This document shows, in pieces, positions 22,649 to 32,297 of a stretch of DNA of 64,000 nt. Location: the NCBI GenBank assembly GCA_002786025.1, contig NHNW01000007.1:496001-560000 (forward strand), in the 5' to 3' direction. The first letter of the stretch is position 1. Every line of letters begins with the position of its first letter. Position numbers and translations under genes: made by a program. The stretch comes from Zasmidium citrigriseum. Taxonomy: Eukaryota; Ascomycota; Dothideomycetes; Mycosphaerellales; Mycosphaerellaceae. The notes beneath the pieces are model-generated. The model was not told where the DNA came from. It did no database searches and saw nothing but the letters and a program-made list of their open reading frames with translations.

Positions 22649-23262
22649 GTGCTCATATCTGCATGAGTACGAGCGCATTGCAAGAAGAGAGGATATCCAT
22701 CACCGACGAAGAGCGGACGGCCGAAGAGCTTCTGGACTCATCCGAGCCTCTACTGCGTACGCCGAGAACTACGGGCCAGAAGTACAGGCACCAACTGGAA
22801 AGCCTTGACGCGGAAAATGTTTCCCAAATTCGAGACTCGAAATGACCCGTGGCTCGGCACTGGGCATTTTGCGGTGTCTCAAAAATCAAAAACACCGACG
22901 AGGATATTCGGTATCGGTTTCTGCTTTGCAAATTCTGCACCTCGTGGGCCGGAGCAGAATGACTTGATCGAGATGATGTTGGGGACGTGGAGGATGAAAG
23001 GTGCTGCGCAAGAGAGATGTGCCTGGCCGCTGGACTCTTCTGCAGTGCTATTGGGGCTCCGTCATATCGTGCTGGGCGGGATGTTGTGGCTAAGAACCTC
23101 CCTTCTACCACTTTCGACCTCTCCGTTGGCCAAGCGTACTACACGAAGGGTCGACATCGGTCGGTCTTTGAATTAAAACCCGTAGCACCGAATGAAGTTA
23201 GAAAAAGGGCCCAGTACCGCCAGACCACAGCTTCCAAGACTGTCATTCTACAAGCCCTACCT
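22649..23262 (+). other. possible coding remnant or unresolved gene upstream of the secreted array
   Basis: Between NIP7 and the first secreted-protein gene the plus strand carries open stretches in two phases. One, 22645-22845, contains ITDEERTAEELLDSSEPLLR. Another, through about 22870-23240, contains NTDEDIRYRFLLCKFC, FCSAIGAPSY and VGQAYYTKGRHRSVFELKPV. Composition is protein-like, but I could not join the pieces with convincing splice sites and recognise no family. It may be a broken or multi-exon gene of unknown function, and part of it must be the promoter of the next gene. Confidence 0.35.
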
Positions 23263-23569
23263 ATGATGAAGCTCCTCTACCTCGCCCTCGCGTCCCCGGT
23301 CCTTTCCAGAAGCATCTTTTGCGATTACGGCTACGATGGCGTGTCTGGTTGCGTGGCCCCCCTGAGGGCCTTCTGCGTACGTGAAACCATTTATTATTCT
23401 AAATCATCGACTGAGATGGGGGTAACTACAGTGTCGCGACGACATTCTCGGCCCAAGCAGATATTTCCCTTTCTCTCGCGATGGCGACAACGCTCCGGAA
23501 GGCGAGTGGTATTGCGATAGTGGCGCACCGGGCGGACCTGGCGATACTGGAGAGATCTTTTGTGCATGA
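23263..23569 (+). CDS. small secreted six-cysteine protein, array copy 1
   Basis: Exons 23263-23376 and 23432-23569 flank a 55-nt intron (GTACGTG donor) and give 83 aa. A signal peptide (MMKLLYLALASPVLS, cleaved about residue 15-16) is followed by a mature chain of about 68 residues with six Cys. The pattern is C-x9-C-x7-C-C-x26-C-x15-C-A. The conserved core is FCDYGYDGVSGC at the N-terminus, CRDD after the intron, and FSRDGD in the middle. The intron lies in phase 0 exactly between the two adjacent Cys codons. This is the most divergent copy: FSRDGD replaces IHRDGD, and the last loop is three residues longer. No known family is recognised. It is probably extracellular, and six Cys suggest three disulfides. 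The start could be either of two adjacent Met codons. Confidence 0.8.
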
Positions 23570-23972
23570 TTGTGGTCGAGTGACCCACGGACTGTGGGAG
23601 GTGGGACATGAGTCTGCGGATGAGATGTATTGCCAACCTGCTGAAGTGGTATGAGACGAGATTGGCTTCGATGATATTCACCAAGGTCTTCGCGGCATGT
23701 TGTTGTCGCCATGAATCTTTCGACAACACCTCTTTCATGGTCCCCTGTGCCTTGCCAAGCAGAATCTTGGACGCTATCCTTCTCCGATGAACTATTCGTG
23801 ACAAGCATACCGGCATACTGAACGAAGGCTAGATCTCGGCATCCAAGCCATGTCCCGATGCAAACTGCATAAATTCATTAGAGGAACAACGCCCGCCGCA
23901 CATTCCTCCTCGTCCAGCTCTCCCACCCAAAACTCTTCGTCCTTCGTCGCTCCAACCAAGATAACTACAACG
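23570..23972. other. spacer between array copies 1 and 2
   Basis: 403 bp with no independent gene. The final 60 bp before 23973 (TTCATTAGAGG..., then CT/CA-rich to ATGAAGC) form the promoter and leader of copy 2. The minus-strand ORFs here are short shadows. Confidence 0.5.
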
Positions 23973-24284
23973 ATGAAGCTCCTCTGCCTCGCCCTCGCCG
24001 CTCTGGCGTCCCCTGCCTTCGCTAGAAGACTCTTCTGTGACCATGGCTACAATGGCAATTCACAATGCCAGCCCAGGAATGCGTACTGCGTACGTCTTCC
24101 ACCCCGATTAACCTTGGTCCTCAGGCTCTTTCACTATGGCTTACGACATGAATTACAGTGCCGCGACGAATTAACCGACGCGACTGCCGACTTTCCCATT
24201 CACCGCGAAGGCGATCCGTCACCGGTAGGCTGGGTTTGCTACAGTGGTGTCACGGGAGCGAACGGATACGTCTACTGTGCTTGA
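23973..24284 (+). CDS. small secreted six-cysteine protein, array copy 2
   Basis: Exons 23973-24089 and 24159-24284, with a 69-nt intron (GTACGTC donor), give 80 aa. The signal peptide is MKLLCLALAALASPAFA, with probable cleavage near ARR. The mature pattern is C-x9-C-x6-C-C-x25-C-x12-C-A, with FCDHGYNGNSQC, NAYC|CRDELT, FPIHREGD and a YVYCA end. The second Gly of the motif is Gln here (SQC rather than SGC). The phase-0 intron splits the CC pair as in the other copies. Without the intron the frame continues into unrelated sequence, and only the spliced product keeps the shared C-terminus. Confidence 0.84.
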   Translation: MKLLCLALAALASPAFARRLFCDHGYNGNSQCQPRNAYCVRLPPRLTLVLRLFHYGLRHELQCRDELTDATADFPIHREGDPSPVGWVCYSGVTGANGYVYCA

Positions 24285-24682
24285 ACGTCGTAGTTGATGT
24301 AAGAGATCTTTCTAATTGAACAATCTTTGCGGAATGCATACTGACGGGAAAAGAGGAGAGAAGGACTAGGAGGAGCCATTCTTTCGACTCGTACCGGTAT
24401 GACTACGATGGAGGACGCCCTGGGAGCAGGGAGGAGGATTCCTAGCTAGCGTTGGGATTTATACATAGCATGCGCAGCGTCTCTACATACTCAACACCTG
24501 CCATGAACGTCCAATCCGTAGATCGCGCCTTCTCAACGACGGATAGACAGCGGTAGGTCTAGTCTCAGATCAAATGCCGTCTTACAACCGAAGAGAAGTT
24601 ATGAAGACTCATCGCTCTTTTCATCCAGAACCAAACCAACTCCCCAACGCCCCTTCCATCTAACATTAAACCTCCTCTGAAC
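24285..24682. other. spacer between array copies 2 and 3
   Basis: 398 bp, no gene. Parts resemble the region 3' of copy 3: an ACTGACG-plus-purine tract followed by AGGAGGAG, and a TGCGCCTTC block. This indicates that the duplicated unit includes flanking DNA. Confidence 0.5.
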
Positions 24683-24986
24683 ATGAAGCTGTTCCACCTC
24701 GCTCTCCCCCTCGCCGCTCTGGCCTCACGAGCTTTCTCGAGACGAATCTTCTGCGACTACGGCTACAACGGCGAATCAGGCTGTGCGCCTCGAAACGCCT
24801 ACTGCGTACGTCCCTCTACTCTATCCGTCTTCCATAATTTGCTTATGAATCTAGTGTCGCGATGAATTGACTGCCCCGAACGAGAAGTACCCTATTCATC
24901 GTGATGGGGACCTAGCTCCCCAGGGCTCTTATACCTGCGAGACGAGCACCGGGGGCGCGATTGGATTCGTGTATTGTGCAGCGTAG
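24683..24986 (+). CDS. small secreted six-cysteine protein, array copy 3
   Basis: Exons 24683-24805 and 24855-24986, with a 49-nt intron (GTACGTC donor), give 84 aa. Signal peptide MKLFHLALPLAALASRAFS. The mature pattern is C-x9-C-x6-C-C-x26-C-x12-C-AA, with FCDYGYNGESGC, NAYC|CRDELT, YPIHRDGDLAP and FVYCAA. The N-terminal motif is identical to that of copy 4 over CDYGYNGESGC. Strongly hydrophilic and Gly/Asp-rich between the Cys residues. The function is unknown; secretion plus disulfide content make an effector, antimicrobial or cell-wall role possible. That is inference. Confidence 0.85.
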
Positions 24987-26290
24987 AAAAAGTGGTGATG
25001 ATATTATCTGCAGGGGAAATGCGTATGTAAATAGCGAAGTCTTTCTTCGTAAGGCTGTGGGGACCACTGACGCTAACAAGTAGAAAGGGAAGTAGCGGGT
25101 CCCGACATAGGAGGAGCGGATCTGGACGCTACTGCTGAGCGATTGCGCCTTCGAAACTAGTGTTTCCAACTTCATCGCCGTCTGTCAATCGGATACCCCA
25201 CAACTGTTGAGACCGACTCGCTCTTTCGATCTCTGCTCGGCCCAACTCTTGAAATGCAACCTTCTGACTCCGTCAAACAATTACCACGGGCTTGAACTCC
25301 TCCTCCTTACAATCGTTCTTCCCAATCTTCTCTCCATATAGGGCCGATAGAATAGCACAACGACGAAGATGACTTTCATGGACTACTCGCTAACTCCGGC
25401 ATCAGATCATGCTAAAGTGCAAGCATGTGAAACCAAACATGCATGCCGCTTCACAACAATCGACTTCCTTGCTCTACCCTCCTCCTTCCGCTCAAACTGG
25501 AAGATTAGCTCTCTCCGCAAGAGCACGCGAATCTGAGCTATCGGAGGGCTTGTTGTACCCCTAGCCCTTCTCTAGAAAGTTGGGGATTGCTTAAGGCATC
25601 TTCTACTTTGACCGTAACACCGAGGGTACCCCTGAAAGCGAACATCTAATCTCATACCTAACCATACGTAAGCCGAGGGTCTACGATACGTGTCAATGAC
25701 CCCTGAAAGACATTGAATATGTCGACTGCCTCGAAGACGGACGGAAACCAAATCCCGAGATCCCATCAGGCTAGGATTTTCGGCTCCATCAGAAAGCCCG
25801 AGCATCGTCTTCGAAGACCACTTGATAAGACCCTCGAGGGACGTGCTATGGCGCCGTTTTGCCTAGAAAACGAAAGTGCCGACGAGCAAGATGATCTTCG
25901 GGAACACAGACTGTGATCACTCATCATGGATCTGAGAAGCAGCGTCTCTGGAATGAAATCATCATCAACAAGAAGCAGAGGATACCTCCTCTTGTCCGGT
26001 CTGGTCTTCAACTGGCTCGGAGTATGTCTCTGCTCTCGAGAGAATCGACTTGATGCGGCTCTTGGGAACGGTATGGCTATCCGTACCCCTGTCTCGCGCG
26101 GGATATGGAAACCACTGCTATGTGTTCACCATCGATCGACTAGCCATCACTGAACTAGGGCATTGAAGTTCACAAAGGAAGGACTTCGGTCGCGACTAGA
26201 GAGCCTGGACCAGATGGAGGCATAGAAAAGGGACATCTCTGTCCACCCCGAAATCCCACCATGATCAACTATACCAGCCTTCTACCCACA
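24987..26290. other. 1.3-kb gap inside the secreted-protein array
   Basis: No intact copy and no other gene is visible. Sequence at about 25130-25330 loosely parallels the upstream region of copy 3 (TGCGCCTTC, a GACTC-CGCTCTTT block, then CCCAACTC and a CT-rich leader). It is followed at 25370 by an ATG that opens no signal peptide. This looks like the remains of a promoter duplicate. Short ORFs on both strands in 25,570-26,150 have no recognisable content. Confidence 0.4.
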
Positions 26291-26597
26291 ATGAAACTCC
26301 TTTTCGCCTCCCTCGCCCTTGCCACCCTAGCTTCCTGTAGAAGCATCTACTGCGATTATGGCTACAACGGCGAGTCTGGTTGCACCGCGCCGCAGAATGC
26401 TTACTGTGTACGTTCTTCCAACCCCTTGCTTCCGCCTTCAAAGTATGCTTATGGTCTTGGATCTACAGTGCCGCGACGAACTAACCTCTCCCCTCGAGTG
26501 GTTCCCTATCCACCGCGATGGCGACCTGGCTCCAGCGGGCGGCTGGCGCTGTCGGACAAGTATTCCGGGCGGGATGGGGTATATCTACTGTGCCTAA
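26291..26597 (+). CDS. small secreted six-cysteine protein, array copy 4
   Basis: Exons 26291-26407 and 26469-26597, with a 61-nt intron (GTACGTT donor), give 81 aa. Signal peptide MKLLFASLALATLASC (cleavage near SCRS). The mature pattern is C-x9-C-x7-C-C-x26-C-x12-C-A, with YCDYGYNGESGC, NAYC|CRDELT, FPIHRDGDLAP and YIYCA. An in-frame Met at 26261 would add ten residues ahead of the signal peptide (MINYTSLLPT) and weaken it, so 26291 is preferred. It lies furthest from the other copies but is closest in sequence to copy 3. Confidence 0.85.
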
Positions 26598-26770
26598 GAG
26601 GATAGTGTAAGTCATAGTCATCTCTCATCGACGAGAAGATCGTGCTGATGCAAATAGGAGAAACCACAGAGGCATCTTGTAACTCCGAATCGAATCTCGT
26701 TGCCATTACAAGCGACCGCTTATACTTCCTTCAACATCCCCCTTACCCTCCAACCCATCATAACTCTCCC

Positions 26771-27154
26771 TCACTTCCTCGTCCCCTCCTCAAGCTTCTG
26801 CCCAACATCCTTCGCCGTACTCTCCGCCGAATTCCCCAACCCGACAAGTCCCTCCCCAACATACCTCGCCCCCTGCCCAATCGCCGCGCCCGTCTGGGTA
26901 ATACCCGCAGCAATGTACTCTCCAGCGGTACCGATGGCACTTTGCGTACCGTCTTGCGCGCTCTTCGCAGTCGCGCTGGCTTGGTCTTGAGCGCTCTTCG
27001 CTGCACTGCTTGCTTGGTCGGAAGCACTCTTTGCTGTAGCGCTGGCTTGGTCGGAGGCGGACTTTGCAGTTTCTTGGGCGGAGGAGAGGGCGGCGTTGGC
27101 TTGGTCTTGGGCTGTTTGAGCCGTTTCAGAGGCTTTGGTTTGGAGGTCGGACAT
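26771..27154 (-). CDS. LEA-like repeat protein (11-mer type)
   Basis: Single exon, 127 aa from MSDLQTKASE at 27154. Residues 10-85 are a run of Ala/Ser/Lys/Gln/Asp repeats of about 11 residues (units like ATAKSASDQAS and SAAKSAQDQAS), the amphipathic pattern of group 3 LEA proteins. A Gly-rich C-terminal part (GEYIAAGITQTGAAIGQGAR) ends basic. Such small fungal proteins are often stress-induced and natively unfolded; protective function is inferred from type only. An in-frame Met at 27292 would add 46 residues of promoter-like sequence and is not used. Confidence 0.75.
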   Translation of the reverse strand: MSDLQTKASETAQTAQDQANAALSSAQETAKSASDQASATAKSASDQASSAAKSAQDQASATAKSAQDGTQSAIGTAGEYIAAGITQTGAAIGQGARYVGEGLVGLGNSAESTAKDVGQKLEEGTRK

Positions 27155-27629
27155 TGTTGCGGTTGGCACTTTATTTTTCGAAGTTGGTGCTGGGGTGCGG
27201 TGGTTAGGTTTGAATATAGGTGAATGAAATTTGTTGGGCCCTTGTTCAGTCAGATGTCTTAGCTCGAAAGGGGAAACGCGTTGTAGAAACAAGGGACTGC
27301 CGACATTCTTAATATACCTACCTAGCTTCGTACCAGAAGCAAGGTCACAAGTGATCTACCTATCAGCTGCACGGTGACGAAAGTGCCGACGAAGGCGGGG
27401 GATGGGAGCATGTGATGGACAATCATCCTGAAGTGGGCAAATCAGTATGATAGGTCGTCGAGGTCTGATATGGAGGTGAGTGTGCTACAACGTAGCAACG
27501 CTACTGGTGAACTCTATCGCTTCGATATCATGCATCCAGACCAGGTAAGTCTCTCGTACCTCTGCTGCCTCTACCTTGCTCATGACTCTATCGCAGTCTG
27601 CTCGGCTCCGAATCAAGGCATCTCGTCCT
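27155..27629. other. intergenic, no gene seen
   Basis: The spacer holds the promoter of the LEA-like gene and the 3' end of the aldo-keto reductase gene. No open frame of interest. Confidence 0.5.
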
Positions 27630-28754
27630 CTATGCAAAGATCGGCACAGCAACACCGTACTATCGTTCAAGTCAGCAAACCCATCCACATCCACGAAGGT
27701 ATATCTCACTCACGTTCAACGGGTTATTGAACCTCAACCCCTGATCCAAATCACTAATCGCCTTGATCTCCGCATCTGCCAAATCAAAGCTGCACACATC
27801 CAGATTCTGCGCCAGACGGCTCTGGTTGTTGCTCTTGGGAATAACAGCAATGCCTCTCTGCGTCGCCCATCTCAGGAGGACCTGCGCAGGGCTCTTGTTG
27901 TGCTTGTCCGCGATGCTCTTGACGGTGCTGTGATCGAACAGCAGAGGCGTATCCTGCGCCTTCTGCATGTTCAACTCGAGGAAAGACTGAGGGCCGAAAG
28001 ACGAGTACGCGGTGACGGTGATCTTGCGGGACTGGCACAGATCGAGGAGGTCCTTTTGCACGAGGTAAGGGTGGTGTTCGATCTGGAGGGTCTGGGGCAT
28101 GATCTTGGCGTAGCGCTCGACGTCGAGGACAAGGCCGCCGTTGTAGTTGGAGATGCCGATCGATTTGATCAGGCCTTCCTCGTAGAGCTCCTCCATGGCG
28201 TGGTAGGTCTCCTCCAAAGGCGCTTTGCTGAGGGAGAGCTTGTTGTTCTCGTCCATGAAGCCGGGTGGGTAGCGAACTGAGGGGTCGACGTACTTGAGAG
28301 CGATGGGGAAGTGGATGATGAAGAGATCGAAGTAGTCGATGCCCCAGTCGGTGAGCTGCTTCTTGCAGATGGGCTTGACGCGCTCCTTGTCATGGAAGGA
28401 GTTCCAGCTAACATCTATTAGTTTGCGAGTCTTCGATCGATTGTCGGCTCTGAACTCACAGCTTCGAAACGATGAACAGCTCCTCACGCTTGACGAGTCC
28501 ATCCTTGATAGCACGTGCAACACCCTCACCGGCCTCCTTCTCGTTGCCATAGTCGCAAGCACCGTCAAACAGGCGGTAGCCAGTCTTGATGGCGTTGTAG
28601 ACCTGGTCGGCGCAAGTGTCGTTGTTCACCTTCCACAGGCCAAAGCCCACGAGAGGCATCTATTTCATGACCATAAGCCTCAAATCTCCAACACTACCAT
28701 TTCAATTCAATTCACCTTCTTGCCATTGTTGAGTGTGACCTGTGGCGAAGTCAT
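27630..28754 (-). CDS. XYL1: NAD(P)H-dependent D-xylose reductase-type aldo-keto reductase
   Basis: Four exons (28754-28716, 28659-28460, 28407-27714, 27659-27630) with introns of 56, 52 and 54 nt encode 320 aa, the usual xylose reductase length. The AKR catalytic tetrad is present: D45, Y50 ([11 protein letters not shown]), K79 (IVSKLWN) and H112 (FIIHFPI). [13 protein letters not shown] is the cofactor-phosphate loop characteristic of the AKR2 group. The tiny first exon (13 codons, [13 protein letters not shown]) and last exon (nine codons ending VPIFA) were found from splice sites and match the family ends. Cytosolic enzyme reducing xylose, arabinose and other aldoses to polyols. The gene symbol is by family resemblance; a glycerol-dehydrogenase-like paralogue is possible. 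Confidence 0.9.
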
Positions 28755-29617
28755 GTTGGCGTACGTCCGAAAAGTCGTAAAGTGGTCGTTCAAGTTCTGT
28801 CGTCTCGCTCTCGAAAGTTGTTGGATCGGAGTAGTTGATGTCAGAGGCGTCTTGCAAGTAAAAGTTGGCGCGCGGGAAGTGGTTGCAGTAAACAGAGCTC
28901 TGGTGATGCAAAGCTTGGGTCAGTTACAGTCAATGGCAGTTGCGAGTGACGGCAAGAGCGACTGACCTTCTTATACCAAACAACAGGCTCATGTGGACGG
29001 CAGAAGCACAAGGTGTTAAATTGGCAGCTCTTCGGTAGCTCCAGGAAACTTTTCTGCTGTTTAAAATAACATTGCTCCGGTTGAATTGCTGTTGTCTTTC
29101 ATCCCACCACCACTGCCCCGCTGCGGTGGGGACAGAGCTGCTCGTTCACGTTGGAAAGCCTCCCTGCGCGGCTCACTGGCGGCTAAAGTCAACGGTAAAA
29201 GGTCGAGATAGACAGAACATCCTCACATGCTTTCCTGCGCAGGCTCGTTCTGTCGGCTGTGTGCAGTGTGCGGGTGGGTCGACGCGAACGTGGCGTGTTC
29301 CTGCCGCCAACGAGTCGGGCCTAATTGGATATATTGGAGAGGGAGGCACGCAACACGTGTTGAAGGGCTCTCGTGAAAACGTCGATCGCGATCGGAAAGG
29401 CTGACTGTGAAACGTTCAAGACTTCAATTGTACAAAGTTGTTGATTGGAACCTGAACGTCGCTGGAAGACCGCTCGTGGCTCCGTCGCCCAATTCCAAAA
29501 AAAAAGAGACGATGCCGGGTGTTCCTCCGTTCGGCGGAGGTTCCTCGAAAATGTTACACTTGCGCCCACAACGCCTTACTTTTCCCCATCAACCCGTCTT
29601 GCCCCCATTTATCGATG
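28755..29617. other. intergenic, promoter of aldo-keto reductase
   Basis: 863 bp. No supportable gene; a plus-strand ORF at 29445-29915 is mostly antisense to SEC61 beta exons and UTR. An A9 run lies near 29505. Confidence 0.5.
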
Positions 29618-30253
29618 CTACGAGGAGAATCGCTTGGTGAACTTGGCGATGACTGGGTTTCGTCAGAACGTGTTCTCGCAGCGAGGAGATGGTGATCGAC
29701 TTACTGTGAAGAGCAACCACGCTGATAATGAAGCCAATCGACAGCACCATCACGACGAATGGGTCGACCTTGAGGCCAGGCGATTCGTCGGTGTACAGTC
29801 CTGTAATACCGTATTAGCCCTTATTCGTTCTCTCCCTCCACGCCATTGCTCTTTCCACAGCATCCCCTTTCACGACGAAGATTGTCTTATTCAGGGTCTC
29901 ACGTACTCAGCATAGTGCTGCTGCTTCCACCAGCTCCTGCAGCGCGAGTGCTCGACGGACGCGCATTGGCGACCTTGTCTGCTCGATCAGCGGCGGCCTT
30001 TCTCCTGATCGCAGTCGCTGGGCCACCCGGGGGCTTCGGTGATGCTGGGCGTGCGGTCGTGGAGCCGGTCGAGGGGGAGTTGACGGGGGAGGATGGGCGT
30101 GGCGAAGACTGAATTGAGAAGTCGCATTAGCACGGTTTCTCATACTGAGGCATGCCATGGCAGCAGGGCAGATGCTCAGAGCTGATTGTCCAAGCCATCC
30201 TGAACATGGCCACTGCTAGAGCATGGCTCGTGTGCGCTGCTGGCACTCACCAT
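29618..30253 (-). CDS. SBH1: protein transport protein Sec61 subunit beta
   Basis: Four exons: 30253-30251 (only the ATG), 30108-29907, 29800-29705 and 29652-29618. Introns are 142, 106 and 52 nt, giving 111 aa. The N-terminal half is Ser/Pro/Thr/Arg-rich (SSPRPSSPVNSPSTGS), followed by the conserved AIRRKAAADRADKVANARPS and TMLRLYTDESPGLKVDPFVV. One C-terminal transmembrane helix spans residues 83-103, with a KFTKRFSS tail. It is the tail-anchored beta subunit of the ER Sec61 translocon. No single unspliced ORF shows the protein; it becomes clear only after splicing. The start codon being split off by an intron after ATG is common in fungal Sec61 beta genes. Confidence 0.9.
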
Positions 30254-31053
30254 TTTGAGGGAGTGGACGCCGCTGAAGGATCAAGTAAAAGGACTGTGTG
30301 ATCTCGTCGACGGTCTTGTTCAGTTTGCAAATCGGACGTCGTGTATGAAGTGGTGTTGCAGTCGGATGCGATTTGATGGTGTTCTAAGCTCGCCGTTAAA
30401 GGGACATCTGGCCGAACCGAAAGCTGCGCACGTGACAAGGCTCGTGCACAAAATGCGACTTCAATGATATGTGCTGCACAACTTCACATCTGACGAAAGA
30501 AAAGAGAGTGAAGATCATTGACCGCCCAGTACACCGATTTTCATTTGCATCCCATGCCCGTCCCAGTCCCCACAATGGAGTGATTACTCGCAAAAGCAGA
30601 TATGGTATATAAAACGAAAGATCCAACGCCCACCATCCCAGTGCTGTGCCTCGCCTCCGCCAAACAGAAACCCCGTTGCATCCAGCAAAAACCACACATA
30701 TGTAAGGGCGTCGCGTTTGTACCATAGACCATACCAAAATCAAAACACCAGCGAGAGATACGCCACCCGCATGAAAGTCGCTGAACAAGCCCCCGAGTTG
30801 TCGACGTATCGACGGTTCCCCAATGCCACCAAGCACCCAAATGTTTTTCACCAATGCAATAAGCAAGCCGCAGTCGCAATTGCAAGCACAGACAATTTTC
30901 CCCCAGGACACCGCCTCAAAATGCCTTTGTTGAATGCCGCAAAATCATGAAGAACTCCACCGCTAATCAATCATTCCGACAGCTCGCTGTTTCTTTCTCC
31001 TCTTCAATTCTTCCCCCATCAGAACCCAATTCGTCTTGCTTCCTTTCAGGGTC
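30254..31053. other. intergenic, promoter of SEC61 beta and 3' flank of next gene
   Basis: A 171-codon minus-strand ORF (30911-30396) is Trp/Cys/Leu-rich, overlaps other frames and has no family signature; it is taken as chance. Nothing else is supportable. Confidence 0.5.
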
Positions 31054-32297
31054 CTAACCCCAGACTGAAGGTTGGACGGCCAGCGTGTTCTTGCCCGATC
31101 CCCAGACGCCGCTGTTGCTTCCCCAGTTTCCGAGGCCAGCGACGCCCTTGTCTGCTGCAATGGGTGGGTTGGAGGATGCCGACGTGGAGCGCTCGTCCTG
31201 TTTCATGTTCTGGCCGTCACTGGCGTTGAAGCCATAGCTCAGCGACGACGGAGTCAGGGGTGTTGTCGAACGCTTGTTGAGTGCGCCAGGTACTCCGGGG
31301 CCTTGCGCTGGTCGAGTTCCAATCGGCGCAACACCAGACACGTTACCCTTCTGTCCTCCGCTGAGTGGTGGTGAGGCTCCAGGGGATGAGTTCGAGGTGC
31401 GGCTGCTCTGCTGGGCCTCATTCAGTAGCCCGAAAGCCTGTTGAGCTGGCGGGTTAGAGATGGGAGACGCAGTACTTTCAGCGCGATCGCGCGGTGGCAT
31501 CTGAACTGCACCTTCTGCGCCAGCCTGGGCTTGACCGAAAGGATCAAAGGCCAGAGGCGATGGTCCCCGACCGGCGCTAGAAACTCGAACGTCTTGGCTC
31601 TGCGCGCGTGCTCCGTCGGCATTGTACATGTTGGCATTGTCGCCGTAGAGGGCACGGTGCTGACGGGCGATCAATTCGCGGCGGTCGTCTTCGCTCATCG
31701 TCGTTGGGCTCATCGATCGATCGGTCTTGACGCCTGCTACAAGAAATCAGTACACAAGTACGCGATTTCTGCGTTGAACCACCACTTACTCCTGTTATAC
31801 TGCTGCTCCTGGTGGTAGTTCCGCAGCTCACGCTCACGCTGGGCGGCCATTCTGCGCTTGGCCTGCAGCATTTGCTCGGCCTCGCTTTGACGGCCTCCCG
31901 GAAAGCGTTGGCCTTGGTAGTAGCCCTGCAAGCCAGCAGACCCAGGACGACCACCCTCATACTCGCTCATCGACTGGTGTCGTGACGGACCGCCGAGCAT
32001 TCGAGGATCTGTTTTATGGTCAAAACCTCGTCCAACGACGGGCATGCTATCCCTTCGACCAGACGCACCGGCCATGCCCTGGGCTCCTGGCACGGGACCA
32101 GGGAACCATTTGCCGCTCTTCATCAGATTGTCAGTCGCGCGCTCGATTTCTTCGAATTGCGATGCGAAGGCATGCGGGTCGGAGGTATGCGACATGGAGG
32201 AACCAGTGCCGGAGCGCGATGGGGGAGGCGGCTGTTCCCATGAGGGCTGTCGACCGGGGCCGGACCACTGGCCTTCGTTGTTGTCGTAGAAAGACAT
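31054..32297 (-). CDS. conserved fungal low-complexity protein of unknown function
   Basis: Two exons (32297-31790, 31733-31054) with a 56-nt intron encode 395 aa. The N-terminus (MSFYDNNEGQWSGPGRQPSW) is followed by a short conserved helical motif (FASQFEEIERATDNLMKSGK), a Gly/Arg-rich stretch, and a coiled-coil-like AKRRMAAQRERELRNYHQEQ segment. After the intron comes an ELIARQHRALYGDN block, then a Ser/Pro/Ala-rich disordered tail ending PSVWG. The aromatic-Gly N-terminus and QW/NW repeats suggest an RNA- or vesicle-associated scaffold, but I do not recognise a named family. The intron acceptor is a NAGNAG (TAGCAG), so two isoforms differing by one residue are possible. Confidence 0.75.

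Noticed and set aside
22987..23520. 177-codon plus ORF running into array copy 1
   Set aside because: It includes copy 1's exon 1 and reads through its intron in frame; the spliced model with signal peptide and conserved C-terminus is better supported.
30396..30911. 171-codon minus-strand ORF with hydrophobic stretches
   Set aside because: Located where promoter and 3' flank of neighbours are expected; Cys/Trp-rich without helix periodicity and no splice partners.
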